64,000 bases of DNA from Photobacterium sp. SKA34 (GTDB taxonomy: Bacteria; Pseudomonadota; Gammaproteobacteria; Enterobacterales; Vibrionaceae), in NCBI RefSeq assembly GCF_000153325.1, contig NZ_CH724145.1, forward strand, positions 301,740-365,739, read 5' to 3'. Below are positions 9,112 through 20,493 of this stretch, piece by piece. The translations under genes and the position numbers were made by a program. Position 1 is the first letter of the stretch; the number at the start of each line of letters is the position of its first letter. The notes below the pieces were generated by a model that saw only the letters and a list, made by a program, of their open reading frames with translations, ran no database searches and had not been told where the DNA came from.

Positions 9112-9142
9112 AAAAACGCCTCGAACATTCGAGGCGTTTTTT
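9112..9142. terminator. Bidirectional terminator between garK and acnB
   Basis: Stem AACGCCTCGA / TCGAGGCGTT with a short loop, flanked by A and T runs, between the convergent garK and acnB. Confidence 0.88.
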
Positions 9143-9170
9143 ATTATTTAATCAAAACTCAGCACAATGA

Positions 9171-11768
9171 TTAAGCTGGTTTTTGAATGATCACATCATC
9201 CGCTTTCTTCGTGTAATCTTCCATACGATGGAAGTTTAAGTAACGGTATGTATCTGCCGCCGTTGCATCAATTTGTTTCGCGTATTCTAGGTATTCTTCT
9301 TTAGTTGGAATACGACCTAAAATAGCACCTACCGCAGCAAGTTCTGCTGAAGAGAGGTAAACATTTGCACCAGTACCTAAACGGTTAGGGAAGTTACGGG
9401 TTGAGGTCGACATCACTGTCGCTTTGTCTGCAACACGTGCTTGGTTACCCATACACAGTGAACATCCCGGCGTTTCAATACGAACCCCTGCACGACCAAA
9501 GATTCCGTAGTAACCTTCTTCAGTTAGCTGATCTTTATCCATCTTGGTTGGTGGTGCAACCCACAAACGTGTATCTAGCTGACCACCGAATTTTTCTAGC
9601 AGTTTACCTGCTGCACGGAAGTGGCCAATGTTCGTCATACATGAACCGATAAACACTTCATCGATTTGTGTACCTTGGACGTCAGACAGTAAACGCGCAT
9701 CATCAGGATCATTTGGCGCACATAGAATTGGCTGATTAATGTCTGCCAAGTCAATATCAATCACGTGTGCGTATTCAGCATCATTATCTGCAGTCATTAG
9801 CTCTGGATTTGCTAACCACTCTTCCATCGCGGTAATACGACGCTCAATGGTACGACGATCCCCGTAACCTTCAGAAATCATCCACTTAAGCATCACGATA
9901 TTTGAGTTTAAGTATTCTGCAATCGACTCTTGAGAAAGCTTAACCGTACAGCCTGCCGCACTCCGCTCTGCTGATGCATCAGACAGCTCAAATGCTTGCT
10001 CAACTGTTAGGTGTTCAACACCTTCGATCTCCAGTACTCGGCCAGAGAATTCGTTGATCTTACCCGCTTTCTCAACCGTCAGTAGACCTTGCTGAATCGC
10101 GTAATAAGGGATCGCATGCACAAGATCACGTAGCGTAATACCTTCTTGCATCTCACCTTTAAAGCGAACCAAAATTGATTCAGGCATATCCAATGGCATC
10201 ACACCTGTCGCAGCAGCAAAGGCAACAAGACCAGAGCCTGCTGGGAATGAAATACCTAATGGGAAACGCGTATGTGAGTCACCACCTGTACCGACAGTAT
10301 CAGGTAGTAGCATACGGTTTAGCCATGAGTGAATAACACCATCACCAGGGCGCAGTGATACACCGCCACGGTTCATGATAAAATCAGGTAATGTATGGTG
10401 AGTATTAACATCAATTGGTTTTGGATAAGCAGAGGTGTGACAGAAAGACTGCATCGTAAGTTCTGCTGAGAAACCAAGACACGCTAGGTCTTTTAGCTCA
10501 TCACGGGTCATAGGACCAGTAGTATCTTGCGAACCTACTGTCGTCATCTTAGGCTCACAATAAGTGCCAGGGCGAACGCCTTCAACACCACATGCTTTAC
10601 CTACCATCTTCTGCGCTAAGGTATAACCTTTACCGTTATCTTCAACAGCCACTGGGCGACGGAAAACATCTGATGATGCTAAGCCTAACGCTTGACGAGC
10701 ACGATCAGTTAATCCGCGACCGATGATCAATGGAATACGGCCACCTGCACGTACTTCATCAATCAGTACATCTGTTTTTAGCTCAAAGGTAGAAACTAAC
10801 TCATCGCTATCATGACGACGAACTTCACCTTTGAATGGGTACACATCAATCACATCGCCCATTTCAAGCTGAGTCACATCAACTTCAATTGGCAATGCGC
10901 CAGCATCTTCCATAGTATTAAAGAAGATTGGAGCAATCTTACCACCTAAGACATAACCACCTGCACGCTTATTTGGTACATAAGGGATATCATCACCCAT
11001 GAACCAAAGCACAGAGTTAGTCGCAGACTTACGAGAAGACCCGGTACCAACAACATCACCAACATAAACAAGTTGGTGACCTTTTTCTTTTAACGCTTCG
11101 ATTTGCTTAATCGGACCAACAGAACCTTGTTGATCAGGCACGATACCTTCACGTTCGTTTTTCAGCATCGCAAGTGCGTGAAGTGGAATATCGGGACGAG
11201 ACCACGCATCAGGTGCTGGTGACAGATCATCGGTATTAGTTTCACCAGTGACTTTAAATACAGTCAGCGTGATTTTTTCAGCCAATGCGGGTTTAGATAG
11301 GAACCACTCAGCATCAGCCCATGATTGTAGAACTTGCTGCGCAAAAGTATTTCCCGATTTCGCTTTTTCTTCTACATCATAGAAAGCATCAAACATTAAT
11401 AATGTATGTGACAATGTTTTAAAAGCAATCGGAGCAAGATCAGCGTCATCAAGTAACGCAATTAATGGCTCAATGTTGTAACCACCTTGCATTGTACCGA
11501 GTAACTCTGCAGCTTTTACTTTACTCACTATAGGTGATTGCGCTTCACCTCTTGTGATAGCTGAAAGGAAACCTGCTTTTACATATGCGGCTTCATCAAC
11601 GCCAGGGGGAATACGATTTTCTAGTAGATCCAGCAGAACACTTTCTTCGCCTGCTGGCGGATTTTTTAGTAACTCAACAAGAGCGGCAACCTGTTCAGCA
11701 TCCAATGGTTTGGCAACAACCCCTTCAGCAGCACGCTCTTCGACGTGTTTACGGTAGGCTTCAAGCAC
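9171..11768 (-). CDS. acnB: Aconitate hydratase B (bifunctional with 2-methylisocitrate dehydratase)
   Basis: TCA-cycle enzyme interconverting citrate and isocitrate through a [4Fe-4S] cluster; in related bacteria apo-AcnB also binds mRNA. The 865-aa protein has the AcnB-specific N-terminal HEAT-like domain ([16 protein letters not shown]), then the swivel domain, then the cluster domain. Cluster cysteines are visible in SCMTNIGHF and [10 protein letters not shown]. Start is GTG at 11766-11768: it aligns with MLEEYRKHV of E. coli and has GAGGAA 6 nt upstream. The gene stands alone, convergent with garK and divergent from the chemoreceptor gene. Confidence 0.96.
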   Translation of the reverse strand: MLEAYRKHVEERAAEGVVAKPLDAEQVAALVELLKNPPAGEESVLLDLLENRIPPGVDEAAYVKAGFLSAITRGEAQSPIVSKVKAAELLGTMQGGYNIEPLIALLDDADLAPIAFKTLSHTLLMFDAFYDVEEKAKSGNTFAQQVLQSWADAEWFLSKPALAEKITLTVFKVTGETNTDDLSPAPDAWSRPDIPLHALAMLKNEREGIVPDQQGSVGPIKQIEALKEKGHQLVYVGDVVGTGSSRKSATNSVLWFMGDDIPYVPNKRAGGYVLGGKIAPIFFNTMEDAGALPIEVDVTQLEMGDVIDVYPFKGEVRRHDSDELVSTFELKTDVLIDEVRAGGRIPLIIGRGLTDRARQALGLASSDVFRRPVAVEDNGKGYTLAQKMVGKACGVEGVRPGTYCEPKMTTVGSQDTTGPMTRDELKDLACLGFSAELTMQSFCHTSAYPKPIDVNTHHTLPDFIMNRGGVSLRPGDGVIHSWLNRMLLPDTVGTGGDSHTRFPLGISFPAGSGLVAFAAATGVMPLDMPESILVRFKGEMQEGITLRDLVHAIPYYAIQQGLLTVEKAGKINEFSGRVLEIEGVEHLTVEQAFELSDASAERSAAGCTVKLSQESIAEYLNSNIVMLKWMISEGYGDRRTIERRITAMEEWLANPELMTADNDAEYAHVIDIDLADINQPILCAPNDPDDARLLSDVQGTQIDEVFIGSCMTNIGHFRAAGKLLEKFGGQLDTRLWVAPPTKMDKDQLTEEGYYGIFGRAGVRIETPGCSLCMGNQARVADKATVMSTSTRNFPNRLGTGANVYLSSAELAAVGAILGRIPTKEEYLEYAKQIDATAADTYRYLNFHRMEDYTKKADDVIIQKPA

Positions 11769-12213
11769 GACATATTCCTCATATTACGGCCTAGCTCTAG
11801 TGACTAGACATCCTTGGAAGTGGATGATCTCTGGATTATTATCAATCTTGTTTTGCTAAATACCTTCTGAGCAAAATTCATTTAGTAGAGACCAAATCTG
11901 TGTAAACATCATACCATTGTTAACTTAAACTTAAAAACTACTGCTTTTTTACAACATTCACATTTTAGGAAAATTCTTGTTCATAATGTGTAAAGCGATC
12001 CTCAATATTTATAACGCATAAAATAAAAGTCGCTTATTTCATATTGGTTTTATTTTCTCGTTTTTAGCTACAGGTCATATTAAGTGACATAAATCACTAA
12101 AGTTTTGTAACAAAATTGCAGATACATAACGGCGTGTTTTCATTTCATTGATCAGTATTGCGTTGTCACGTTGTGCATGGTCTGTTCATTTGCTCATAAA
12201 TATAAGCCGTTTT
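11769..12213. other. acnB / chemoreceptor divergent intergenic region
   Basis: 445 bp without a gene. It holds the acnB leader with a 13-bp palindrome TCTAGTGACTAGA at 11796-11808, an AT-rich middle, and a CRP-like site at 12082-12099. I could not assign -35/-10 boxes with confidence for either gene. Confidence 0.6.
12082..12099. promoter_or_regulatory. CRP-like binding site
   Basis: AGTGACATAAATCACT contains GTGA-N6-TCAC, the exact core spacing of the CRP consensus. It lies about 117 bp upstream of the chemoreceptor start and about 320 bp upstream of acnB. Confidence 0.5.
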
Positions 12214-14133
12214 ATGAATTACAAACATTTAAGTATCAAATCTAAACTGATCATCGCGATAACGATGGCTGTTATTGCCTCTACCACTCTCGTCAGTGTA
12301 CTCAGCCAAAACCAAGTTCGTACTGCGATTACCAACCGTATTTTAGATCTCGAATTACCCGCGATTTTGCTACAAATTCGTAATAATGTAGAAAAAGAAG
12401 TTATCCAACTTCAATCCGCTGCAGAACAACTGGCCAATAACAGCTATGTTGTCGATAGCGTATTAGATAACAAAGCACCACAAGACAAGACTCGTTTGGT
12501 TCAAGAACTACAAAATATAAAGAACCAATACAACCTACTTGATGTCTCTATTGCTGATCGAAATAACGGTGACTATTGGAATCAAAATGGCTTTCTTCGT
12601 CAGTTAACACCTCAACAGGATAGTTGGTTTTTTGATGCTGTGCGCAGTAATCAAGCTCGTAGCTTAAGCATTTTTCGTGAGAATAATGGCGAGGTTAAGC
12701 TGTTTTTTAACTATCAACAGTCCAATGGTGACACATTAGCAGGGCTGTCTAAGTCACTGGATGAGATGGCGAACTTCATTAGCCAATTTAAAATAAAACA
12801 AACAGGGTTTGTGTATTTAGTCGATAGCAAAGGGACAGTTAAGATCCACCGCGATAATAAAAAGATGCTAAATCACAACTCAATCTCTACACTGTTTGAT
12901 TCCAACATCGCATCAAAATTATTAAATAAACAAAGCTTTAGCGTGGTATAAGCAAGCAGTGATCAAAAAGATGTGTTCTTAGCGGCTAGCTATATTCCTG
13001 CGATGGATTGGTACGTGATTGGTGAACTACCAAAACAAGAAGCGTTTGCCGCGCTTACTACTATTCGTAATCAAGTGATTCTCTTTACCTGTCTGATTGC
13101 TGCCATTTTCATTGTTGTTGCGATTTTCCTCGCCAGTAGCATTACGCGCCCTATTCAACAACTCGCTTCAATGTTTAAAGATCTGGGTGAAGGTGACGGC
13201 AATTTACGTCACCGCTTAACAGTGGAAGGAAATGATGAGATTGCACAATTATCATCAGGGTTTAATGGCTTCATTGGTAAAATCCACCACTCAGTAACAG
13301 AAGTAGCAGAAACCGGAAATTCACTGCGCCAAGCAGCAGAATCTGTCGCCCATCAAGCTCAACTCACACTGGATAATAGTCATAGCCAACGTGATAGAAC
13401 CCTTCAAGTTGTCGCAGCAATTAATGAAATGGGCGCTACGGTTAATGAAATCGCCAGTAACGCCGCATTAGCTGCTGAATCTACGCAACAAGCAGAGCAA
13501 CAAACCCATGATGGTCAGCTAGTTGTTGGTGAAGCGCGTAATACTATCAATCAACTGTCATCGGATATTAGCCAAGTCAGCGATGTCATTGACTCACTAG
13601 CAAGTAATACCCAGTCGATTGGTAGTATTTTAGATGTGATCCGTGGGATCTCAGAGCAAACTAACCTACTTGCTCTTAATGCAGCTATTGAAGCCGCGCG
13701 TGCTGGCGAGCAAGGACGAGGCTTTGCGGTCGTAGCCGATGAAGTGCGTAACCTTGCTAGTCGTACTGCCGATTCTACCGACGAGATCCAAACAATGATC
13801 AACCGCTTACAACAAGAAGCATTCAATGCTGTGGTCGCGATGGAGCAAAGTCGTCAACTGTCTGAAAATGGTGTATCAGCCTCAGATCAAGCATCTGTTG
13901 CTTTGGTGTCGATTTCTGAGCGTATTAGTCTAATTGCCGATATGAATACCCAAGTAGCTACCGCGACAGAAGAGCAATCAACCGTGGTACAAGATATTAA
14001 TTGTAATATTGAAGAGATTAATGAAACGACACAGCTAACCGCAGAAACAGCGGCGCAATTAGCAGATTCCAGCCAAGCATTACGTCAACTATCACAACGT
14101 CTTGATGACATGGTCGGTACGTTTAAGTTGTAA
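12214..14133 (+). pseudogene. Methyl-accepting chemotaxis protein, interrupted by an in-frame stop
   Basis: A membrane chemoreceptor that would signal to CheA/CheW. Start ATG at 12214 (MNYKHLSIKSKLIIAI). TM1 is near residues 12-32, followed by a periplasmic sensor domain, TM2 and HAMP (about [20 protein letters not shown]). The cytoplasmic signalling domain has the hairpin tip ([20 protein letters not shown]). A TAA at 12949-12951 ends translation late in the periplasmic domain. The same frame then continues without another stop to 14133 ([20 protein letters not shown] directly after it). The 5' fragment would make a tethered sensor without signalling output. A restart inside the 3' part (ATG at 12973) would lack TM1 and most of the sensor. 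Ligand unknown. Confidence 0.85.
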
Positions 14134-14172
14134 CCTTAAATTGAATGTTAGTACTGCTAAACGGCAGACAAC

Positions 14173-14198
14173 AAAAAAGCGCCCTTGGGCGCTTTTTT
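14173..14198. terminator. Bidirectional terminator between the chemoreceptor gene and lpd
   Basis: AAAAAAGCGCCC / GGGCGCTTTTTT with a two-base centre, between convergent genes. Confidence 0.85.
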
Positions 14199-14218
14199 AT
14201 TATCATAACAAGTAGTAA

Positions 14219-15649
14219 TTACTTCTTACGCTTCACAGCTTTTGCATTTGGAAGGTCAGTGATAGAGCCTTCAAATACTTCAGCGGCAAGACCCACTGAT
14301 TCGTGTAGTGTTGGGTGAGCGTGGATAGTTAATGCGATATCTTCAGCATCACAACCCATCTCGATCGCTAGACCGATTTCACCTAGTAGTTCACCACCGT
14401 TAGTACCTACGATAGCACCACCGATCACACGGTGCGTGTCTTTGTCGAAGATCATCTTCGTCATACCGTCAGCACAATCAGATGCGATAGCACGACCTGA
14501 GGCCGCCCATGGGAATGTAGCAACTTCGTAGTTGATACCTTCCGCTTTCGCTTCTTTCTCAGTCTTACCAACCCACGCAACTTCTGGCTCAGTGTACGCA
14601 ATTGAAGGAATAACTTTAGGATCGAAGTAGTGCTTCTTACCAGAAATAACTTCAGCCGCTACGTGACCTTCATGCACACCTTTGTGCGCCAACATTGGTT
14701 GACCAACAACATCACCAATCGCGTGAATGTGAGCAACGTTAGTACGCATTTGCTTATCAACGTTAATAAAGCCACGCTCATCAACATTGATACCCGCTTT
14801 TTCAGCGTCAATTAGTTTACCGTTTGGCACACGACCGATAGCAACAAGAACAGCATCGTAACGAACAGGCTCAGCAGGTGCTTTTTTGCCTTCCATCGTT
14901 ACATAAATACCGTCTTCTTTTGCTTCAACAGCTGTTACTTTCGTTTCAAGCATCAGGTTGAATTTCTTCGCGATACGCTTAGTAAATACTTTAACGATAT
15001 CTTTATCCGCAGCAGGGATCACTTGATCGAACATCTCAACGACGTCGATTTGAGAACCTAGCGCGTGGTAAACCGTACCCATTTCAAGACCGATGATACC
15101 GCCGCCCATAACAAGTAACTTCTCAGGTACTTCTTTAAGCTCTAGCGCATCTGTTGAATCCCAAATACGTGGGTCTTCATGCGGGATGAATGGTAGTTCG
15201 ATTGGGCGAGAGCCCGCCGCGATAATCGCGTTATCAAAGTTAACCGTTGTTGGGCCATCAGCGCCTTCAACAACAATGCTGTTAGGACCAGTAAATTTAC
15301 CGTAACCATTAACAACATTTACTTTACGCATCTTAGCCATACCGCCAAGACCGCCAGTTAACTGAGTAATTACTTTATCTTTCCACAGACGAACTTTATT
15401 GATGTCAGTTTGTGGCTCGCCAAAAACAATGCCGTGCTCAGCCATTGCTTTTGCTTCTTCGATAACTTTTGCTACGTGAAGTAATGCTTTTGATGGGATA
15501 CAACCCACGTTAAGACATACACCACCTAGTGTGTTGAATTTTTCAATTAGAACCGTATCTAGACCTAAGTCAGCGCAACGGAATGCAGCAGAGTAACCAG
15601 CAGGGCCTGAACCCAACACCACTACCTGGGCTTTAATTTCTTTACTCAT
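14219..15649 (-). CDS. lpd: Dihydrolipoyl dehydrogenase (E3)
   Basis: FAD enzyme that reoxidises dihydrolipoamide in the pyruvate and 2-oxoglutarate dehydrogenase complexes and the glycine cleavage system. The 476-aa protein has the FAD fold GSGPAGYSAA (about 13-22), the redox pair Cys45/Cys50 in GGVCLNVGCIPSK, the NAD fold GGGIIGLEMGTVYHALG, and the catalytic HAHPTLHE near the C-terminus. Last gene of pdhR-aceE-aceF-lpd, 195 bp after aceF. A strong hairpin lies in that gap, so lpd may have separate expression as in E. coli. Confidence 0.96.
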   Translation of the reverse strand: MSKEIKAQVVVLGSGPAGYSAAFRCADLGLDTVLIEKFNTLGGVCLNVGCIPSKALLHVAKVIEEAKAMAEHGIVFGEPQTDINKVRLWKDKVITQLTGGLGGMAKMRKVNVVNGYGKFTGPNSIVVEGADGPTTVNFDNAIIAAGSRPIELPFIPHEDPRIWDSTDALELKEVPEKLLVMGGGIIGLEMGTVYHALGSQIDVVEMFDQVIPAADKDIVKVFTKRIAKKFNLMLETKVTAVEAKEDGIYVTMEGKKAPAEPVRYDAVLVAIGRVPNGKLIDAEKAGINVDERGFINVDKQMRTNVAHIHAIGDVVGQPMLAHKGVHEGHVAAEVISGKKHYFDPKVIPSIAYTEPEVAWVGKTEKEAKAEGINYEVATFPWAASGRAIASDCADGMTKMIFDKDTHRVIGGAIVGTNGGELLGEIGLAIEMGCDAEDIALTIHAHPTLHESVGLAAEVFEGSITDLPNAKAVKRKK

Positions 15650-15791
15650 TATGACCTCGTTGTAAGTCTTATATCCCTAACAAGCTATCAGGTAACTTTT
15701 ACGTATTTGTATACGTTTATCTTTCAGATGGGCAACAAGTCTACAGACCTGTTAACAGAGTGAAAAATAAATTACCGAAGCCTGTGAGCTA

Positions 15792-15833
15792 CACAACAAT
15801 TCCATGCCTACGCGTTGTAGGCATGGCGTTGTG
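15792..15833 (-). promoter_or_regulatory. Strong stem-loop between aceF and lpd
   Basis: A perfect 10-bp stem CCATGCCTAC / GTAGGCATGG with a 5-nt loop is extended by a second stem CACAAC / GTTGTG after a small internal loop. It begins 12 nt after the aceF stop. No T-run follows, so it is more likely an mRNA-stability or processing element, or a partial attenuator, than a full terminator. Confidence 0.6.
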
Positions 15834-15844
15834 GATGTGAAACC

Positions 15845-17740
15845 TTAAAGTACTAAACGACGGATGTCTGATAGACAGCCATTTAGGTAAGTGATGAAGC
15901 GCGCACCTTCAGCACCATCAATCACACGGTGATCGTATGATAGTGATAGTGGAAGTTGTAGACGCGGTTCGAACTCTTTACCGTTCCATACTGGTTTCAT
16001 TTCAGACTTAGATACACCTAAGATACCTACTTCTGGTGCGTTCACGATTGGTGTGAATGCAGTACCACCTAAGCCACCAAGGCTTGAGATAGTGAAACAG
16101 CCACCTTGCATATCAGATGCAGTTAGCTTACCAGCACGTGCTTTCTTAGAAATAGCCATTAGCTCTTCTGAAAGCTCGTAGATACCTTTCTTGTTCACAT
16201 CTTTAAATACAGGAACAACTAGGCCGTTTGGCGTATCGACTGCGATACCGATGTTCACGTATTTCTTCAGGATCAAACTCTCGCCATCGTCAGATAGAGA
16301 AGAGTTAAATGAAGGGAATGCTTCAAGTGCTTTAGCAGCCGCTTTCATGATGAACACAAGTGGCGTGATCTTCATGCCAGTATCTTTCTTCGCTTCGATA
16401 GCATTCTGCTCTTTACGGAATGCTTCAAGTGCTGTGATATCTGCATTATCCCACTGTGTAACGTGAGGGATCATTACCCAGTTACGGTGTAGGTTAGCAC
16501 CAGAGATCTTCTTAATGCGAGAAAGTGGCTTAACTTCAGTTTCACCAAACTTGCTGAAGTCAATCTTCGGCCAAGGTAGTAGACCAAGAGCTGCGCCGTC
16601 GCCTTTACCTGATGCAGAAGCTGCTGCACCAGATTCAAGACGCTTAAGTGCATCTTTAACGAAGTTTTGTACGTCTTCTTTAAGAACGCGGTTCTTACGG
16701 CCAGTACCTTTCACTTTCGCAAGGTTAACACCGAACTCACGAGCTAGACGACGAACAACTGGTGATGCGTGTGCGTATTCGTTGTTTTCAACGAAATCAC
16801 CTGTTGCAGCAGACGCTTCAGCTTTTGCTGGAGCCGCCGCAGGTGCTGCTGTAGGTGCAGGCGCTGCCGCTTGAGCTACAGGAGCCGCTGCTGGTGCTGC
16901 ACCAGCAACTTCAAATACCATGATTAAAGAACCAGTAGAAACCTTGTCGCCTTCTACAATTTTGATTTCTTTAACAGTACCAGAGAATGGTGCAGGAACT
17001 TCCATTGAAGCCTTGTCACCTTCAACAGTGATGAGAGATTGCTCTTCTTCCACTGTATCGCCAACAGATACCATGATTTCAGTAACTTCTACTTCGTCGC
17101 CACCGATATCTGGAACGTTAACTTCTTTCGCTGCAGATGCCGCAGGTGCTGCTGGAGCAGGCGCTGCCGCTTGAGCTACAGGTGCTGCAGGTGCAGAGCC
17201 AGAACTTGCTACTTCAAATACCATGATTAAAGAACCAGTAGAAACCTTGTCGCCTTCTACAATTTTGATTTCTTTAACAGTACCAGCGAATGGCGCAGGG
17301 ACTTCCATAGAAGCCTTGTCACCTTCAACAGTAATTAGAGATTGCTCTTCTTCTACTGTATCGCCAACAGATACCATGATTTCAGTACATTCAACTTCAT
17401 CACCACCGATATCTGGAACATGAACTTCTTTCAGTTCAGCCGCTGCTGCTGGAGCTGGAGCAGCAGTCGCTGCTTCAGCCACAGGAGCAGGTGCAGCGTC
17501 AGCTGCACTCTCGGCTTCGAAAATCATGATTAGAGAACCAGTAGAAACCGTGTCGCCTTCAGCAACTTTGATTTCTTTAACGATACCCGATTGAGAAGCA
17601 GGAACTTCCATTGAAGCTTTATCACCTTCAACAGTGATCAGTGATTGCTCTTCTTCAACCTTGTCGCCAACGCTAACAAGAATCTCAGTTACTTCAACCT
17701 CATCCGCACCGATGTCTGGTACATTAATTTCGATTGCCAT
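15845..17740 (-). CDS. aceF: Pyruvate dehydrogenase E2, dihydrolipoyl acetyltransferase with three lipoyl domains
   Basis: Core of the pyruvate dehydrogenase complex; transfers acetyl groups from E1 to CoA. The 631-aa protein has three lipoyl domains with attachment lysines Lys41, Lys142 and Lys243 in [11 protein letters not shown]. They are spaced exactly 101 residues apart and joined by Ala/Pro-rich linkers. A peripheral-subunit-binding domain ([15 protein letters not shown], about residue 330) and the catalytic domain ending [15 protein letters not shown] follow. It lies 14 bp downstream of aceE. The three-lipoyl form equals that of E. coli. Confidence 0.97.
   Translation of the reverse strand: MAIEINVPDIGADEVEVTEILVSVGDKVEEEQSLITVEGDKASMEVPASQSGIVKEIKVAEGDTVSTGSLIMIFEAESAADAAPAPVAEAATAAPAPAAAAELKEVHVPDIGGDEVECTEIMVSVGDTVEEEQSLITVEGDKASMEVPAPFAGTVKEIKIVEGDKVSTGSLIMVFEVASSGSAPAAPVAQAAAPAPAAPAASAAKEVNVPDIGGDEVEVTEIMVSVGDTVEEEQSLITVEGDKASMEVPAPFSGTVKEIKIVEGDKVSTGSLIMVFEVAGAAPAAAPVAQAAAPAPTAAPAAAPAKAEASAATGDFVENNEYAHASPVVRRLAREFGVNLAKVKGTGRKNRVLKEDVQNFVKDALKRLESGAAASASGKGDGAALGLLPWPKIDFSKFGETEVKPLSRIKKISGANLHRNWVMIPHVTQWDNADITALEAFRKEQNAIEAKKDTGMKITPLVFIMKAAAKALEAFPSFNSSLSDDGESLILKKYVNIGIAVDTPNGLVVPVFKDVNKKGIYELSEELMAISKKARAGKLTASDMQGGCFTISSLGGLGGTAFTPIVNAPEVGILGVSKSEMKPVWNGKEFEPRLQLPLSLSYDHRVIDGAEGARFITYLNGCLSDIRRLVL
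16921..17423 (-). repeat. Internal tandem repeat of aceF lipoyl domains (303-bp period)
   Basis: The segments starting at 16921 and 17224 are offset by exactly 303 bp and identical for about 60 bases, then nearly identical for the rest of a lipoyl domain. The first (N-terminal) domain is more diverged. This pattern suggests gene-conversion-like homogenisation of domains 2 and 3. Confidence 0.85.
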
Positions 17741-17754
17741 TTTTAATTTGCCTC

Positions 17755-20421
17755 TTATGCGTATAGCGGGTTGATCTTGTCAGCGTCGATATCGAACTTA
17801 GCAATTGCATCTACAACTACAGCGTTATCAATATCGCCACGTTTAGCGAGTTCAGAAAGTGCAGCAACAACAACGTAGCCAGCATTCACTTCGAAGTGAC
17901 GACGTAGGTTTGCACGGCTATCAGAACGACCGAAACCATCAGTACCAAGAACCTTGTAAGACTCAGATGGCATGAATGCACGTACTTGTTCTGCGTAGTT
18001 CTTCATGTAGTCCGTTGCAGCGATTGCAGGCTCAGAACCCATTGCAGTTGTTAGGTAAGGAACCTTCTTCTCTGCAGTTGGGTGAAGCATGTTGTAACGC
18101 TCACTATCTTGACCATCACGCGTTAGTTCGTTGAATGATGTTACAGAGTAAACATCAGACGCTACACCGTAATCTTCGCTTAGGATCTGTGCCGCTTTAC
18201 GTACTTCGTTCATGATAGTACCAGAGCTCATTAACTGAACTTTAGACTTATCACCAGCGTGAGACTCAAGCTTGTAAATACCCTTACGGATACCTGTTTC
18301 AGCGCCTTCTGGCATTGCTGGCATTGCGTAGTTTTCGTTCATTACTGTTAGGTAGTAGTAAACGTTCTCTTGATTTTCACCGTACATGCGACGAATACCG
18401 TCTTGCATGATAACCGCTAGCTCGTAAGCAAACGTTGGATCGTAAGAGATACAGTTAGGTACTGTGTTTGCAAGAATGTGGCTGTGGCCATCTTCGTGCT
18501 GTAGACCTTCACCGTTCAGTGTTGTACGGCCTGCAGTAGCACCTAGTAGGAAGCCACGTGCTTGTTGGTCACCTGCTAGCCATGCCATGTCACCAATACG
18601 TTGGAAACCGAACATTGAGTAGTAGATGTAGAATGGGATCATTGGAAGATCGTTGGTGCTGTAAGATGTTGCAGCAGCAACCCAAGATGCCATTGAACCT
18701 AGTTCGTTGATACCTTCTTGAAGTACCTGACCAGATGTTGCTTCTTTGTAGAAAGAAACAATACCTTTATCTTCTGGTGTGTAAGTTTGACCATCTGGGT
18801 TGTAGATACCAACCTGACGGAACAGACCTTCCATACCGAACGTACGCGCTTCATCACAGATAATTGGAACGATGTTCTTACCGATCGCTTTATCTTTAAG
18901 AAGAATATTTAGTGCACGAACATAAGCCATAGTGGTTGAGATTTCACGCTTCTGCTCACTTAGTAGTGGTGCAAATGCATCAAGCTCAGGCACTTTAAAT
19001 TCTTGAGTGAACTTAGGGCTACGCTTAGGTGTGTAACCGTGTAGCGCATCACGGCGAGCGTGTAAGTAGTTGTACTCAGCTGAGCCTTCTTCCAGTTTTA
19101 GGTAAGGCAGAGCCTTAAGCTCTTCTTCAGAGATAAGATCTTGTAGACCTAGACGATCACGTAAGTATTGAACGTGAGTCATGTCCATCTTCTTAACACC
19201 GTGAGCGATGTTCTTACCTTCAGCCGCTTCACCCATGCCGTAACCTTTAACAGTCTTAGCTAGGATCACAGTTGGCTTACCGCTTGTTTCTTTTGCATTG
19301 TTAAATGCAGCAAATAGTTTCGAAGAATCGTGACCACCACGCTTCAATTCGAAGATTTGCTCATCAGTCATATCAGAAACAAGTGCTGCTGTTTCAGGGT
19401 ACTTACCAAAGAAGTGCTCACGTACATAAGCGCCATCTTTAGATTTAAATGTTTGGTAATCACCATCGATAGTCTCGTTCATAAGCTGTAGAAGCTTACC
19501 CGTCGTATCTTTTGCTAGTAGTGAATCCCAGTTGTTACCCCAGATAACTTTAACAACATTCCAACCAGCACCTTTAAATAGACCTTCAAGCTCTTGAATG
19601 ATCTTACCGTTACCCATTACTGGGCCGTCTAGACGCTGTAGGTTACAGTTGATTAGGAAACATAGGTTGTCTAGTTTCTCACGCGCAGCGAAAGAAATAG
19701 CACCACGTGATTCTGGCTCATCCATCTCACCATCGCCCAAGAACGCGTATACGCGCTGAGCTGAAGTATCTTTAAGGCCACGACCTTCTAGGTACTTAAG
19801 GAAACGAGCTTGGTAGATCGCAGAAATTGGACCTAGCCCCATAGAAACCGTTGGGAACTGCCAGAATTCAGGCATTAGTTTAGGGTGTGGGTATGAAGGA
19901 ATACCTTTACCATCAACTTCTTGACGGAAGTTATCTAGCTGCTCTTCAGTTAGACGACCTTCAACAAACGCACGAGAATAAATCCCTGGAGAAATGTGAC
20001 CTTGGTAGTAAACCAAATCACCGCCATCAACATCGTTAGGTGCACGGAAGAAGTGGTTGAAACATACTTCGTAAAAAGCAGAAGCAGACTGGTAAGAAGC
20101 CATGTGGCCACCTAAGTCTAAATCTTTCTTAGAAGCACGTAGAACGATCATGATTGCGTTCCAACGGATGATAGAACGGATACGACGCTCTAATGTTACA
20201 TCACCTGGGTACGCAGGTTCTTGTGCTGCTGGAATTGTGTTGATGTAGTTTGTGTTTACGCCAGTCGGCATATCTACACCATCTAAACGAGCTTTTTCTA
20301 ATACTTGCTCAAGTAAGAACTGTGCGCGTTCTACACCTTCTTCACGGACAACTGATTCAAGTGCTTCAAGCCAATCTTGAGTTTCCAGTACATCCACGTC
20401 ACTTTTCATGACTTCAGACAT
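17755..20421 (-). CDS. aceE: Pyruvate dehydrogenase E1 component (homodimeric type)
   Basis: Thiamine-diphosphate enzyme that decarboxylates pyruvate and acetylates lipoyl-E2. At 888 aa it has the length of the E. coli enzyme (887). The TPP/Mg site is visible as [19 protein letters not shown]. Catalytic-loop and histidine motifs include [14 protein letters not shown] and [13 protein letters not shown]. Second gene of the operon, 72 bp after pdhR. Transcription should be repressed by PdhR and released by pyruvate. Confidence 0.97.
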   Translation of the reverse strand: MSEVMKSDVDVLETQDWLEALESVVREEGVERAQFLLEQVLEKARLDGVDMPTGVNTNYINTIPAAQEPAYPGDVTLERRIRSIIRWNAIMIVLRASKKDLDLGGHMASYQSASAFYEVCFNHFFRAPNDVDGGDLVYYQGHISPGIYSRAFVEGRLTEEQLDNFRQEVDGKGIPSYPHPKLMPEFWQFPTVSMGLGPISAIYQARFLKYLEGRGLKDTSAQRVYAFLGDGEMDEPESRGAISFAAREKLDNLCFLINCNLQRLDGPVMGNGKIIQELEGLFKGAGWNVVKVIWGNNWDSLLAKDTTGKLLQLMNETIDGDYQTFKSKDGAYVREHFFGKYPETAALVSDMTDEQIFELKRGGHDSSKLFAAFNNAKETSGKPTVILAKTVKGYGMGEAAEGKNIAHGVKKMDMTHVQYLRDRLGLQDLISEEELKALPYLKLEEGSAEYNYLHARRDALHGYTPKRSPKFTQEFKVPELDAFAPLLSEQKREISTTMAYVRALNILLKDKAIGKNIVPIICDEARTFGMEGLFRQVGIYNPDGQTYTPEDKGIVSFYKEATSGQVLQEGINELGSMASWVAAATSYSTNDLPMIPFYIYYSMFGFQRIGDMAWLAGDQQARGFLLGATAGRTTLNGEGLQHEDGHSHILANTVPNCISYDPTFAYELAVIMQDGIRRMYGENQENVYYYLTVMNENYAMPAMPEGAETGIRKGIYKLESHAGDKSKVQLMSSGTIMNEVRKAAQILSEDYGVASDVYSVTSFNELTRDGQDSERYNMLHPTAEKKVPYLTTAMGSEPAIAATDYMKNYAEQVRAFMPSESYKVLGTDGFGRSDSRANLRRHFEVNAGYVVVAALSELAKRGDIDNAVVVDAIAKFDIDADKINPLYA

Positions 20422-20493
20422 GCGATCTATCCTTTCGTTGATAATCTACTAACAATGTCGCGACTAGGTCTAACTTCGTTTTTAGGTATGAAG

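Noticed and set aside
16191..17533. Several plus-strand open frames opposite aceF
   Set aside because: They are antisense shadows of the lipoyl and catalytic domains; their repeats simply mirror the aceF repeats.
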